This document shows positions 46,565-55,103 of a stretch of DNA of 64,000 bases, piece after piece. Positions within the stretch are counted from its first letter, which is position 1. Each line of letters opens with the position of its first letter. The notes below the pieces were generated by a model. It was not told the DNA's origin and ran no database searches. It worked only from the letters and a program-made list of their open reading frames with translations. The stretch spans positions 4,092,001 to 4,156,000 of the forward strand of contig OY970164.1 of the NCBI GenBank assembly GCA_963706555.1. The letters run 5' to 3'. The DNA comes from Bog-473 sp963706555 (GTDB lineage Bacteria; Actinomycetota; Acidimicrobiia; Acidimicrobiales; RAAP-2). A program made the position numbers and the translations under genes.

Positions 46565-47883
46565 CGCTGGGCCACCGCATCGATCACGACCGGCTCGCCC
46601 CGCAGGATCGTGTGCCGTACGGCGCCGGTGAACGTCCGCCCCGCGTACGGGGTGTTGCGGCTGCGGCTGGCCAGGCGTGTCGGGTCCACCACGGTCGAGG
46701 CCGTCGGGTCGAACACACAGAGGTTCGCTGTCGCGCCGACTTCGATCGGGCCCCCGTGCGCGCTGTGGCCGGCCCGGCGGCTGTCGGTCACCCGCAAGCC
46801 GGCGATGCCGGCCGGCTGGATGCTCATCAGCGCGAAAATCCGCTCCGGCGAGAGCAGCGGCGACAACACCTGCCAAGCCAGTGGGAGCGCCGTCTGCAGC
46901 CCGAGCATCCCCGGTGGCGCCTGGTCGAACGGAACGTCCTTGGCCTCGGGCGCGTGCGGCGCATGGTCGGTGGCGATCGCATCGATCGTGCCGTCACAGA
47001 GCCCGGCGATCACCGCCTCCACATCGCTGTCGGCGCGCAACGGCGGGTTGACCTTGAACACTGGGTCGTAGGCGGCCACCTCGGCGTGGGTCAGCAGCAT
47101 GTGGTGCGGCGCCGCCTCCGACGTGACCGGAAGCCCTTCGGCTTTGGCCTGGCGGACGAGCTCCACCGAACCCGCCGTCGACAGGTGCAAGAAGTGCACG
47201 GGGGCACCGGTGAGCCGGACCAGCTGGATGTCGCGGGCGACCATCGACTCCTCCGCCGCGGCGGGAATGCCTGGTAGGCCCAGCCGGCTCGACCAGCACC
47301 CCTCGTGCATTGCGCCGGCGCAGGACAGGCGGTCGTCTTCGCAATGCTGGGCCAGCGTGACGCCGAGGCCCTTGGCGTAGTCGAGGGCACGCCGCATCAG
47401 CGCGCCGTCCTGCACGCCGGAACCGTCGTCAGTGAAGATGCGCACGCCCAACTCGGCCAGTTCGCCCATCGGTGCCATGGCCTGACCTGCCCGCCCGACC
47501 GTGATGGCACCCGACACTGCCACTTCGGCCAGCGCCGTTCGGCCCAACGCCAACACGTCGCGTGCGACGCCGGCGGTGTCGATGGCCGGTTCGGTGTTCG
47601 GCATGGCCAGCACCGCGGTGTAGCCGCCGAGCGCCGCGGCCCGGGCGCCCGTCTCGACCGTCTCCGCCTCCTCGCGGCCAGGTTGGCGCAGGTGGGTGTG
47701 GAGATCGACGAGGCCGGGAGCGATGAGGCAACTGCGGGCATCGAGTTCCACCGAGCCGGACGGGGTCTCAATCGACTCGGCCAGCCCCACAACCGTGCTG
47801 TCCGCGAGCGCGACATCGAGCCTGCGCACGCCGTCGGGCGTCACGACCGAGCCGCCACGGAGTACGACAGTGACTTCAGCCAT
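46561..47883 (-). CDS. pyrC: Dihydroorotase, class I
   Basis: 440 residues. Metal site DLHTHLRQPGREEAETVETG (HxH), FLHLSTAGSVELVRQAKAEG, EAAPHHMLLTHAEVAAYDPV (His), and IDAIATDHAPHAPEAKDVPF (catalytic Asp). Closes carbamoyl-aspartate to dihydroorotate. Overlaps pyrB by eight bases and carA by four. Confidence 0.97.
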   Translation of the reverse strand: MAEVTVVLRGGSVVTPDGVRRLDVALADSTVVGLAESIETPSGSVELDARSCLIAPGLVDLHTHLRQPGREEAETVETGARAAALGGYTAVLAMPNTEPAIDTAGVARDVLALGRTALAEVAVSGAITVGRAGQAMAPMGELAELGVRIFTDDGSGVQDGALMRRALDYAKGLGVTLAQHCEDDRLSCAGAMHEGCWSSRLGLPGIPAAAEESMVARDIQLVRLTGAPVHFLHLSTAGSVELVRQAKAEGLPVTSEAAPHHMLLTHAEVAAYDPVFKVNPPLRADSDVEAVIAGLCDGTIDAIATDHAPHAPEAKDVPFDQAPPGMLGLQTALPLAWQVLSPLLSPERIFALMSIQPAGIAGLRVTDSRRAGHSAHGGPIEVGATANLCVFDPTASTVVDPTRLASRSRNTPYAGRTFTGAVRHTILRGEPVVIDAVAQR

Positions 47884-48925
47884 TGGTGTCAGTCACCTTC
47901 GACCTGCCCTCTCCGGACGCTTCACTCGACGGTCCTCCGGGCTCTTCGCTCGACGGTCCTCCGGACCATTCGCCCCCGAGGAGGAGAAACAGGATGGCCA
48001 TGCGCACGGCCACTCCGTTGGTGACCTGTTGCGTGACGACGGTGCGCGGGAGATCAGCGACGTCCGAGGCGATCTCGACCCCCCGCACCATCGGGCCCGG
48101 ATGGGTCACGATGGCGTCGTCCCCCAAGAGGCCGACCCGGCGAGAGGTGAGGCCCCAGCCGGCCGTGTACTCACGCAAACTGGGGACAAACGAACCACTC
48201 CCCCGTTCGGACTGGAGTCGCAGCAGTGAGACCACATCCGCCTCGCCCAGGGCGGTATCGAAGTCCTGCGCCACCGTCACGGGCCACCCTTCGAGGGAAG
48301 GCGGGAGCAGGCTGCCCGGAGCGGCCAAGGTGACGTGGGCCCCGAGCGCGCTGTAGGCGAGGATCTCGGAGCGGGCGACCCGGCTGTGGCGGATGTCGCC
48401 GACGATCAGCACGCGCAGGCCGTCGAAGCAGTCGATGCCCAGTTCCTCGGGGGCCGCGCCCTTGCGCTCGGCCAGGACCTGGCGCACCGTGAAGCAGTCG
48501 AGGAGCGCCTGGGTCGGGTGCTCGTGCCAGCCGTCACCGGCGTTGATGACCCGGGCCCGGGTGGCCCAGCCGGCCACTCGGTGCGGTGCGCCGGCCGACG
48601 CATGGCGGACGATCAGCGCGTCGATACCCATCGCCTCCACGGTCTCCACCGTGTCGCGCAGGGACTCGCCCTTCTTGACGGACGAGTTGGCCACGGCCAG
48701 CGAGAGCACATCAGCCGAAAGTCGCTTCGCCGCGGTCTCGAACGACAGCCGGGTGCGCGTCGACTCCTCGAAGAACAGTGTGGCGACGACCTTGCCCCGC
48801 AGCGTCGGTACCTTGGGCATCGAGCGGCGCTCGACCTCGGCGAACGCTTCGGCCACCCGCAAGACCTCGGCGATGCCGTCGGCCCCGAGGTCGGCGATCG
48901 AGAGCAGATGCTGGGGGCGCGTCAT
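47876..48925 (-). CDS. pyrB: Aspartate carbamoyltransferase
   Basis: 349 residues from the ATG at 48925 (MTRPQHLLSIADLGADGIAE); upstream codons are tandem-repeat sequence. Carbamoyl-phosphate site TLFFEESTRTRLSFETAAKR; later NAGDGWHEHPTQALLDCFTV, DIRHSRVARSEILAYSALGA, and GDDAIVTHPGPMVRGVEIAS. The last 35 residues (GGEWSGGPSSEEPGGPSSEA) are repeat-coded and extend past the normal end. No pyrI regulatory chain is seen. Confidence 0.97.
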   Translation of the reverse strand: MTRPQHLLSIADLGADGIAEVLRVAEAFAEVERRSMPKVPTLRGKVVATLFFEESTRTRLSFETAAKRLSADVLSLAVANSSVKKGESLRDTVETVEAMGIDALIVRHASAGAPHRVAGWATRARVINAGDGWHEHPTQALLDCFTVRQVLAERKGAAPEELGIDCFDGLRVLIVGDIRHSRVARSEILAYSALGAHVTLAAPGSLLPPSLEGWPVTVAQDFDTALGEADVVSLLRLQSERGSGSFVPSLREYTAGWGLTSRRVGLLGDDAIVTHPGPMVRGVEIASDVADLPRTVVTQQVTNGVAVRMAILFLLLGGEWSGGPSSEEPGGPSSEASGEGRSKVTDTNG

Positions 48926-48934
48926 CGTACGGCC

Positions 48935-48988
48935 TTGATCCGGGGAGCGGGCGTGATCCGGGGAACGGCGTTGATCCGGGGAGCCTTC
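48935..48988. repeat. Three 18-base tandem repeats between pyrR and pyrB
   Basis: TTGATCCGGGGAGC-type units start at 48935, 48953 and 48971, an exact 18-base period, filling the gap from the pyrB start to the pyrR stop. They keep frame with pyrB and would code SPDQRRSPDHARSPDQGR if translation began earlier. Confidence 0.85.
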
Positions 48989-49508
48989 ATTTGGTCTCCA
49001 GCGTGCCGATCCAGACACCTTCGTCACCGACATCGACCATCTCTTCGCGCCGGGTGGGCAGGTTCTTGCCCACGTAGTCGGGACGGATGGGTAGCTCCCG
49101 GTGACCCCGGTCGACCATGACGGCCAGTTGCACCGCGGCGGCCCGGCCGAAGTCGTTCAACGCATTGAGCGCGGCCCGGATCGTGCGACCGGTGAAGAGC
49201 ACATCGTCGACGAGCACCACGACCTTGCCGGTCAGATCGCCCGGAATGTTCGTGACAGCTTCGGGGAGGACCGGACGCAGGCCGATGTCGTCGCGGTAGA
49301 AGGCCACATCGAGGCAGCCGACAGGCAGGGTGACTCCTTCGATCTGACCGAGCAGGTCTGCCATGCGGGCCGCCAGCGGGACACCGCCAGTCTGCAGACC
49401 GATCAGCACGACGTCCTCGACACCGCCATTACGTTCGACGACCTCGTGCGACATGCGGGTCAGGGCGCGTTGCACGTCCGCTGGGGAGAGCACCTGGGAG
49501 TGGGCCAC
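48987..49508 (-). CDS. pyrR: PyrR regulator / uracil phosphoribosyltransferase
   Basis: 173 residues from the GTG at 49508 (VLSPADVQRALTRMSHEVVE). Seen: VVLIGLQTGGVPLAARMADL, VGCLDVAFYRDDIGLRP and the PRPP motif VVVLVDDVLFTGRTIRAALN. PyrR binds an RNA stem-loop in pyr mRNA when UMP is high. A better-supported start may be the GTG at 49557: it follows AGGAGG closely, but lies one base out of frame across a run of six G (49513-49521 area). A one-base homopolymer error would restore it and add about 16 residues. Confidence 0.95.
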   Translation of the reverse strand: MAHSQVLSPADVQRALTRMSHEVVERNGGVEDVVLIGLQTGGVPLAARMADLLGQIEGVTLPVGCLDVAFYRDDIGLRPVLPEAVTNIPGDLTGKVVVLVDDVLFTGRTIRAALNALNDFGRAAAVQLAVMVDRGHRELPIRPDYVGKNLPTRREEMVDVGDEGVWIGTLETK

Positions 49509-49554
49509 GAATACGCCCCCCAGGGGTCGCGTACTGACTGCGTTCGCGTTCGGC

Positions 49555-49567
49555 CACTGCTCCTCCT
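49555..49567 (-). promoter_or_regulatory. Strong Shine-Dalgarno (AGGAGG) and GTG upstream of annotated pyrR
   Basis: CAGGAGGAGCAGTG on the minus strand: AGGAGG, four bases, GTG at 49557-49555. The reading frame from this GTG meets pyrR only after a one-base change in the following G run. It lies about seven bases downstream of the PyrR-binding hairpin. Confidence 0.6.
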
Positions 49568-49573
49568 GTCCGT

Positions 49574-49593
49574 ATGAGCCTCACGGGACTCAC
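49574..49593 (-). promoter_or_regulatory. PyrR-binding RNA stem-loop in the pyr leader
   Basis: Transcript GUGAG-UCCCGUGAGG-CUCAU. The loop with its closing bases, AGUCCCGUGAGGCU, fits the PyrR-binding consensus ARUCCNGNGAGGYU at every position. The five stem pairs are intact (one G-U). The hairpin ends about seven bases before the AGGAGG, so bound PyrR would block ribosome entry, as reported for mycobacterial pyr operons. No antiterminator/terminator pair was seen. Confidence 0.85.
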
Positions 49594-49657
49594 TTCACGG
49601 TCAGAGGGTTACCTTATCGCGCCGGCAGCCGCCGCTCGCCGGCTCCGAGACCCGGGC

Positions 49658-50194
49658 TCAGCCTCGACCCGGCCGAACCTCCGCCGCGATCGTGGAGAGG
49701 ATCCCGTTCACGAAAGCACCCGACTCGTCGGTGGAGTACGTCTTGACGAGCTCAACCGCTTCGTCAATGACCACCGCGAGCGGCGGGCCGTCGGGGTCGA
49801 GGAGCTCGGCGACGGCCAGGCGCAGCACGATGCGGTCGATGACAGCCATCCGGTCGAGGGGCCAACCCACCGAGGCCGCGGTGATCCGCTTATCGGCCTC
49901 GACCCTCGTCGCCTCGGCTCCCTCGAGCAGGGTGCAGACGTAAGGATCCGGCCGGACCGGCAGCCCTGCGAGAACGTGCAGTGGGGTCTCCCCCTTGAGC
50001 TCGGCTTCATAGAGGAGCGAAAGCGCACGCTCCCGTTGCTGGTGCCGGGGTGCAGCCGAATCGCCACCCGCCGCCCGGCCGCCACCGCCGCCGACAGCGC
50101 CGCCGCCACCAGCGCCATCGCCACCAGCGCCGCCGCCGAGCCCCGCCCCCGCCTCAGCCTCCGCTTCGTGTGCCGGCACCTGGGCCCGGCTCAA
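49658..50194 (-). CDS. nusB: Transcription antitermination factor NusB with Gly/Ala-rich N-terminus
   Basis: 178 residues from the TTG at 50194 (TTGA overlap with efp); GTG 50179 is an alternative. The first 45 residues are Gly/Ala repeats (GGAGGDGAGGGGAVGGGGG). The NusB fold follows: QQRERALSLLYEAELKGETP, RITAASVGWPLDRMAVIDRI, VLRLAVAELL and VVIDEAVELVKTYSTDESGA with FVNGILSTIA. Binds boxA RNA with S10 during rRNA transcription. The long lead is unusual for NusB, normally 130-160 residues. Confidence 0.93.
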   Translation of the reverse strand: MSRAQVPAHEAEAEAGAGLGGGAGGDGAGGGGAVGGGGGRAAGGDSAAPRHQQRERALSLLYEAELKGETPLHVLAGLPVRPDPYVCTLLEGAEATRVEADKRITAASVGWPLDRMAVIDRIVLRLAVAELLDPDGPPLAVVIDEAVELVKTYSTDESGAFVNGILSTIAAEVRPGRG

Positions 50195-50751
50195 GCTCGC
50201 GTCAGATACTCGCCGGTGCGGGTGTCGACCTTGATGGTGTCGCCGGGGTTGATGAACAGCGGAACCTGCACCACGAGCCCGGTCTGCAGCGTGGCGGGCT
50301 TGCGGGCCCCCGAGACCCGGTCGCCCTGCACTCCGGGTTCGGTTTCGGTCACGTTGAGCTCCACCGAGGCGGGGAGGTCGACGCCGACGATCTCGCCGTT
50401 GTACATCTGGAGGTTGGCCTCGTCGCCTTCCTTGAGGTAGTCGGGTGCCGTGCCGAGAGTGTCGGGCGGCGCCTGCATCTGCTCGTAGGTGCTCGTGTCC
50501 ATGAAGACGTAGTCCGAGCCGTCCCGGTACAAGAACTGCATGTCGCGCTTGTCGATGATGGCCTGATCCAGCTTCTCGTCTGCTCGATACGTCCGCTCGA
50601 TCACCGCGCCGCTGCGCAGGTTCTTGAGCTTGGTGCGCACGAATGCGCCCCCTTTGCCGGGCTTGACGTGCTGGAACTCCACGACGCTGAAGAGCCCTTC
50701 GGGCAGGTTCAGACTCATGCCGTTCTTCAGATCGTTAGTCGAGAATGCCAT
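50191..50751 (-). CDS. efp: Translation elongation factor P
   Basis: 186 residues. Seen: FSTNDLKNGMSLNLPEGLFS, VEFQHVKPGKGGAFVRTKLK (the Lys-bearing loop of domain I), FLYRDGSDYVFMDTSTYEQM and LPASVELNVTETEPGVQGDR near the C-terminus. Frees ribosomes stalled on polyproline. The window codes many Pro-rich stretches. The start overlaps the pepP end by 17 bases. Confidence 0.97.
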   Translation of the reverse strand: MAFSTNDLKNGMSLNLPEGLFSVVEFQHVKPGKGGAFVRTKLKNLRSGAVIERTYRADEKLDQAIIDKRDMQFLYRDGSDYVFMDTSTYEQMQAPPDTLGTAPDYLKEGDEANLQMYNGEIVGVDLPASVELNVTETEPGVQGDRVSGARKPATLQTGLVVQVPLFINPGDTIKVDTRTGEYLTRA

Positions 50752-51838
50752 GGATGTCCTTCGTGAAACGGGTTAGGGGTCGGCTTCCGCCCTCCGTCAC
50801 CACCAGGGTGTCTTCCACACGCACGCCACCTTGGCCGGGAAGATAGACACCGGGCTCGACGGTGACAACAAAGCCGGGAGCCAGCGTAGCAGTGCCCACC
50901 TGGCTGACCGTTGGTGCCTCGTGGATGTCGAGACCCACACCGTGGCCCGTACCGTGCTCGAAGCGATCGGCCCAGCCGGCCTCCGAGATGATGGCCCGGC
51001 AGACATCGTCTACTTCCTTGGCCAGAATCCCGGGACGTACCGCGGCGGCTCCTGCCGCCTGCGATGCCCCGACGACGGCGAAGACGCGGGCCATGTCGCC
51101 TTCGGGCTCAGCGCCGACGCAGAAGGTCCGCGTCATGTCCGAGCGATAGCCCTCGTAGGTCGCACCGAAGTCGACGACGACCGGGTCGCCCCGACGGATC
51201 GGGCGGGCACCGGGACGGTGATGGGGCATGGCCGAGTTCTCGCCGGCAGCGACGATCGTCTCGAAGGCGGTGCTCTCAGCTCCGCCGCGGCGCATGGCCG
51301 TATCGAGCGCCAGTGCGAACTGCTCCTCGGTCACCTCCTCGGACATCAGGGGCAGCACCTCGTAGAGCGCGGCATCGGCGATGGCCGCGGCGCGCTCCAT
51401 CCGGGTGATCTCCGCCTCGTCCTTGACTTCGCGCAGCGCTTCGACCTCGTTGCTTGTGGGAACCAGTTCGGCCGAGGTCAACAAGTTGGTCCACACCCGC
51501 AGGCCGGACCAGCTCACGTTTTCCGCCTCGAGCCCCACCCGGGGCGATGCCGAGAGAAAATCCGACACGGCCTGGCGCTGATCGGTCATGTTGCCGATGG
51601 TGATGTCCACGTCGGCCCCCGCCTCGCTGACCTGTTTGGCCGATTGGGTGCGGTAGCGGCCATCGGTCGTGAGGAGCGCCGCACTCGGCGTGACGACCAA
51701 CAGGCCGGCCGAACCGGCGAAGCCGGTCAGGTACCGCACGTTGGGCAGTGTGGTGACCACGAGCGCGTCGAAGCCGTCGAACCGGGCCCGCAGCGCGTCC
51801 AACCGGCCGGCGACGGACATGGGGGGCAGTGTCTTCAT
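50735..51838 (-). CDS. pepP: Xaa-Pro aminopeptidase, M24B family
   Basis: 367 residues from the ATG at 51838 (MKTLPPMSVAGRLDALRARF), overlapping the aroQ stop (ATGA). N-domain: ALVVTTLPNVRYLTGFAGSA. Pita-bread catalytic domain with metal ligands: VVVDFGATYEGYRSDMTRTF (two Asp), FEHGTGHGVGLDIHEAPTVS (His), VVTVEPGVYLPGQGGVRVED (two Glu). Cleaves N-terminal X-Pro bonds. Usual partner of efp in actinobacteria. Confidence 0.94.
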   Translation of the reverse strand: MKTLPPMSVAGRLDALRARFDGFDALVVTTLPNVRYLTGFAGSAGLLVVTPSAALLTTDGRYRTQSAKQVSEAGADVDITIGNMTDQRQAVSDFLSASPRVGLEAENVSWSGLRVWTNLLTSAELVPTSNEVEALREVKDEAEITRMERAAAIADAALYEVLPLMSEEVTEEQFALALDTAMRRGGAESTAFETIVAAGENSAMPHHRPGARPIRRGDPVVVDFGATYEGYRSDMTRTFCVGAEPEGDMARVFAVVGASQAAGAAAVRPGILAKEVDDVCRAIISEAGWADRFEHGTGHGVGLDIHEAPTVSQVGTATLAPGFVVTVEPGVYLPGQGGVRVEDTLVVTEGGSRPLTRFTKDIHGILD

Positions 51839-52278
51839 GAAGCTCCCTTCAAAAGCTGTGCGACGGCGTCGACAGCGAGCTCGTACCCGAGGCCTCCGAA
51901 ACCGGCCACGAGCCCCGCTGTCACCGGTGCGAGGACCGAAGTGTGACGGAAGGGCTCGCGTGCCGCCGGATTCGAGAGATGGAGTTCGACGGCCGGCCCC
52001 TCGAAGGCTGCAACAGCATCGTGGAGGGACCACGACGTGTGACTGAGCGCCCCGGCATTGATGATGAGGGCGGCGGCCCGACCGCGTGCGCCGTGGACGG
52101 CCTCCACCAGTGCGCCCTCGTGGTTCGACTGGAGGTGCTCGACAGTCAGTCCGTGGCGGGCCGCGGTGGCCTCGGCCCGGGCCACATGGTCGGCCAGGGT
52201 CTGCGTGCCGTAGATGGCCGGCTCGCGGTCCCCCAAGAGGTTGAGGTTGGGCCCGGACAACACGACGACGAGGCTCAT
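51835..52278 (-). CDS. aroQ: 3-dehydroquinate dehydratase, type II
   Basis: 147 residues from the ATG at 52278. Seen: VVVLSGPNLNLLGDREPAIY with the flexible-loop Arg and catalytic Tyr, LQSNHEGALVEAVHGARG, LIINAGALSHTSWSLHDAVA with catalytic His region, and VELHLSNPAAREPFRHTSVL. Third step of the shikimate pathway. Confidence 0.96.
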   Translation of the reverse strand: MSLVVVLSGPNLNLLGDREPAIYGTQTLADHVARAEATAARHGLTVEHLQSNHEGALVEAVHGARGRAAALIINAGALSHTSWSLHDAVAAFEGPAVELHLSNPAAREPFRHTSVLAPVTAGLVAGFGGLGYELAVDAVAQLLKGAS

Positions 52279-52288
52279 CGCAGTGTCC

Positions 52289-53329
52289 TCACACCAGTGC
52301 TCCCATGTCTGCCAGGGTAGCGAGCACGTCGGGACCCGCCACGCCACGCACCGGCTCGACACCGCGGGGCCCGTCGAGCACGAACGTCAGATCCTGTTGC
52401 GCCTTCTTGTCGCGTCCCATGAACTCCACGAGCTCGGCGGCGACCGCACCGGCGGGAAGCTCCATGGGGAGGTCGTAGCTCCCGACCACCGCTCGATGCT
52501 CCTTCACCCGTGCTTCGTCGATCCGCCCCAGCCGCTGGGCCAGGAGCGCAGCGAAGATCAACCCGATGGCCACCGCTTCTCCGTGGCGCAGGTCCCAGTC
52601 AGCATGCTCCGCCAGCCCAGCCGCCTCGAGGGCGTGCGCCAGCGTGTGGCCGTAGTTGAGGATCATCCGGCGATCGCCTTCGCGCTCGTCGGCGGCGACG
52701 ACCTCGGCCTTGATGGCCACGCACCGCGCCACCTGCTCCTCCACCTCGGTCTCGGGTCGGGGCGGCTCGCCCAGGAAGGCGTACTTCGCCATCTCGCCCC
52801 TGCCGCAGGCCCATTCCCGGGGCGCGAGCGTGGTCAGGGTCTCGGTGTCGCACAGCACGGCGCTCGGCTGCCAGAACGCACCGACGAGGTTCTTGCCCTC
52901 GGGCAGGTTCACCCCGGTCTTGCCGCCGATGGCTGCGTCGACCTGCCCCAACAGCGTCGTGGCGATGTTCACGTAGGGCGTCCCCCGGTGGTACGAGGCT
53001 GCGGCGAATCCCGCCACATCGGTGACAATGCCGCCCCCTACTGCAATTACGACATCCGAGCGGGACAGCCCGGACTGCGCAAACCGCCGGCAGAGACCTT
53101 CCACCGTGGCGAGCGACTTGCTCGCCTCCCCTTCACCGATGGTGCTGACGTCGAACGGCAGGCCGGGGTCGAGACCGTCCAGCCACCCCGCCTTCTCGAC
53201 CGTGTCCTGGGTGACCACCACCGCCCGTTTCGCGCCCTGGGGCACAAGACGGGAGAGCTCGTGGCGTGCCCCTTCGCCGATCAGCACAGGGTAAGAGCGG
53301 TCCTCGAGCGCAACCCGGATCTCACGCAT
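52289..53329 (-). CDS. aroB: 3-dehydroquinate synthase
   Basis: 346 residues from the ATG at 53329 (MREIRVALEDRSYPVLIGEG). NAD site VIAVGGGIVTDVAGFAAASY, TPYVNIATTLLGQVDAAIGG, KTGVNLPEGKNLVGAFWQPS, and the zinc part RRMILNYGHTLAHALEAAG and RHGEAVAIGLIFAALLA. Overlaps the aroK stop by eight bases. Confidence 0.97.
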   Translation of the reverse strand: MREIRVALEDRSYPVLIGEGARHELSRLVPQGAKRAVVVTQDTVEKAGWLDGLDPGLPFDVSTIGEGEASKSLATVEGLCRRFAQSGLSRSDVVIAVGGGIVTDVAGFAAASYHRGTPYVNIATTLLGQVDAAIGGKTGVNLPEGKNLVGAFWQPSAVLCDTETLTTLAPREWACGRGEMAKYAFLGEPPRPETEVEEQVARCVAIKAEVVAADEREGDRRMILNYGHTLAHALEAAGLAEHADWDLRHGEAVAIGLIFAALLAQRLGRIDEARVKEHRAVVGSYDLPMELPAGAVAAELVEFMGRDKKAQQDLTFVLDGPRGVEPVRGVAGPDVLATLADMGALV

Positions 53330-53891
53330 CGGTCGGCGCCCCTTCGGCCCCGGCCGTGCCCGTCCCGGCCGTGCCCGTCCCGGCCGCCTCGACATCGCGC
53401 ACGATCCGCGACGCCACCTCCTCAGGGCTCAGTCTGTCGACGTCGATGATGTCGTCGGCCACCTCGGTGTAGAGCGGGCGGCGGACCGCTTCGAGCTCGC
53501 GGAGGGCGGCAGCCGGATCCTCGCCCAGGAGCGGCCGCCCCGCGCCATCACCAACCCGATGCGCCAGCGTCTCGACACGGGCGCGCAGCCACACGACACG
53601 ACCGCTGGCCCGCACCAGGACTCGGTTCTCCGGCCGCAGCAGCGCACCACCGGCAACGGAGACCACGACAGGGTGATTGCTTTCGCAGGCGCGGCGGAGC
53701 ACCTCGGTTTCGGCCGCTCGGAACGCCGCCTCGCCGTCGCGGGCGAAGATCTCGGGAACGGTCAACCCGGTCTCCCTCTGCACCTCGGCATCGGAGTCGA
53801 GATACTCCCAACCGAGTTTCCCCGCCGCCAACCTCCCCGTCGTGGTCTTCCCGGCGCCCATCATGCCGACAAGGAGGATGCGATCGGTCAT
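53322..53891 (-). CDS. aroK: Shikimate kinase
   Basis: 189 residues from the ATG at 53891. P-loop ILLVGMMGAGKTTTGRLAAG; LGWEYLDSDAEVQRETGLTV (DxD-type substrate Asp); FRAAETEVLRR; VVSVAGGALLRPENRVLVRA (GGG-type loop, here AGGA); lid RVGDGAGRPLLGED. A Gly/Thr/Ala tail (GTGTAGTGTAGAEGAP) comes from CCCGGCCGTGCCCGT repeats. ATGA overlap with aroC. Confidence 0.95.
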   Translation of the reverse strand: MTDRILLVGMMGAGKTTTGRLAAGKLGWEYLDSDAEVQRETGLTVPEIFARDGEAAFRAAETEVLRRACESNHPVVVSVAGGALLRPENRVLVRASGRVVWLRARVETLAHRVGDGAGRPLLGEDPAAALRELEAVRRPLYTEVADDIIDVDRLSPEEVASRIVRDVEAAGTGTAGTGTAGAEGAPTDA

Positions 53892-55099
53892 TGCTGGTCG
53901 GCGGTGTCGTCCACCCGCTCGGCACCGATCGCCGCCGACGGGGTGGTGCCCAACGAGGCGATGAAGCCATCGCGATTCCGCACGAGCTCGGCCAATGAAT
54001 CGCCACCGAACTTGCGCAAGGCCTCGGCGGCCAGCACGAGGGCGGTCATGGTCTCCGCCACGACGCCCATCGCCGGCACCGCCGTCACGTCGGTGCGCTC
54101 GCGGAAACTGACCGTCGACTCCTTGGTCACCACATCGACCGTCTCGAGCACGGGACGGTTGAGTGTGGCGAGGGGCTTCATGGCCACGCGCGCCACCAGG
54201 AGCGCCCCGTTCGAGATACCCCCTTCGATGCCCCCTGCCCGGTCGGTGGGCCGCACGTAGCCGGCCGCCGGGTCGAACCTGATGGCGTCGTGCGCTTCGG
54301 AACCACGTCGCGCTGCGTTGTCCCACCCCTCGCCGATCTCCACGGCCTTGACCGCCTGGATGCTCATGAGGGCCTGGGCCAGCAGCGCATCGAGCTTGCG
54401 GTCCCAGTGCACATGGCTCCCCAAGCCCACGGGAACGCCATAGGCCAAGACCTCCGCCACGCCACCAAGGGAGTCACCCTCCTTGGCGGCCGCTTTGACC
54501 GCAGCCACCATGGCCTCGGCGGCGACGGGGTCGAAGCAGCGCACAGTGTTCTCATCGACCAGGTCGAGATCGCCCGGCCCCGGACGGGGGCTGTCGGGTG
54601 CGGTGACCGCGTCCCCGAGGCCGACGATGTGGCTGACGATGGTCACCCCGAGGTGGGAGAGGAGCAGCTTGGCCAGGGTCCCGGCCGCGACCCTGGCTGC
54701 GGTCTCACGGGCCGAGGCACGCTCGAGGACGTCACGGGCGTCGTCGAAGCCGTACTTCAGCATCCCGGGCAGATCCGCGTGACCGGGACGGGGTTGGGTG
54801 AGCACCGAGGTCGGGCGACCTGGTTCGACCGCCATTTCCTCCGTCCATTTCGGCCATTCGGAGTTGGCGATGACGATCGCCACCGGCGAGCCCAGGGTGC
54901 GGCCGTGGCGGATGCCCCCCGTCAGGGTGATCTCGTCGGCCTCGAAACGCATGCGGGGACCACGTCCGTAGCCCAGGCGCCGACGGCGCAGCTCGTTGGC
55001 GATGTCGGAGGCTTCCACCGGCAGGCCGGCCGGCAGACCCTCGACGGTCACGATCAGGGCGCGGCCGTGCGACTCGCCAGCTGTGAGAAAGCGCAACAC
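53888..55099 (-). CDS. aroC: Chorismate synthase
   Basis: 403 residues, GTG start (LRFLTAGESHGRALIVTVEG). FMN-dependent enzyme. Motifs: GYGRGPRMRFEADEITLTGG, RPGHADLPGMLKYGFDDARD, LERASARETAARVAAGTLAK, and the C-terminal FRERTDVTAVPAMGVVAETM. Last step before chorismate. First gene of the shikimate block, so the promoter of the long series may lie just upstream, in or after the ParB-like gene. Confidence 0.97.
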   Translation of the reverse strand: MLRFLTAGESHGRALIVTVEGLPAGLPVEASDIANELRRRRLGYGRGPRMRFEADEITLTGGIRHGRTLGSPVAIVIANSEWPKWTEEMAVEPGRPTSVLTQPRPGHADLPGMLKYGFDDARDVLERASARETAARVAAGTLAKLLLSHLGVTIVSHIVGLGDAVTAPDSPRPGPGDLDLVDENTVRCFDPVAAEAMVAAVKAAAKEGDSLGGVAEVLAYGVPVGLGSHVHWDRKLDALLAQALMSIQAVKAVEIGEGWDNAARRGSEAHDAIRFDPAAGYVRPTDRAGGIEGGISNGALLVARVAMKPLATLNRPVLETVDVVTKESTVSFRERTDVTAVPAMGVVAETMTALVLAAEALRKFGGDSLAELVRNRDGFIASLGTTPSAAIGAERVDDTADQQ

Positions 55100-55103
55100 G
55101 TAC

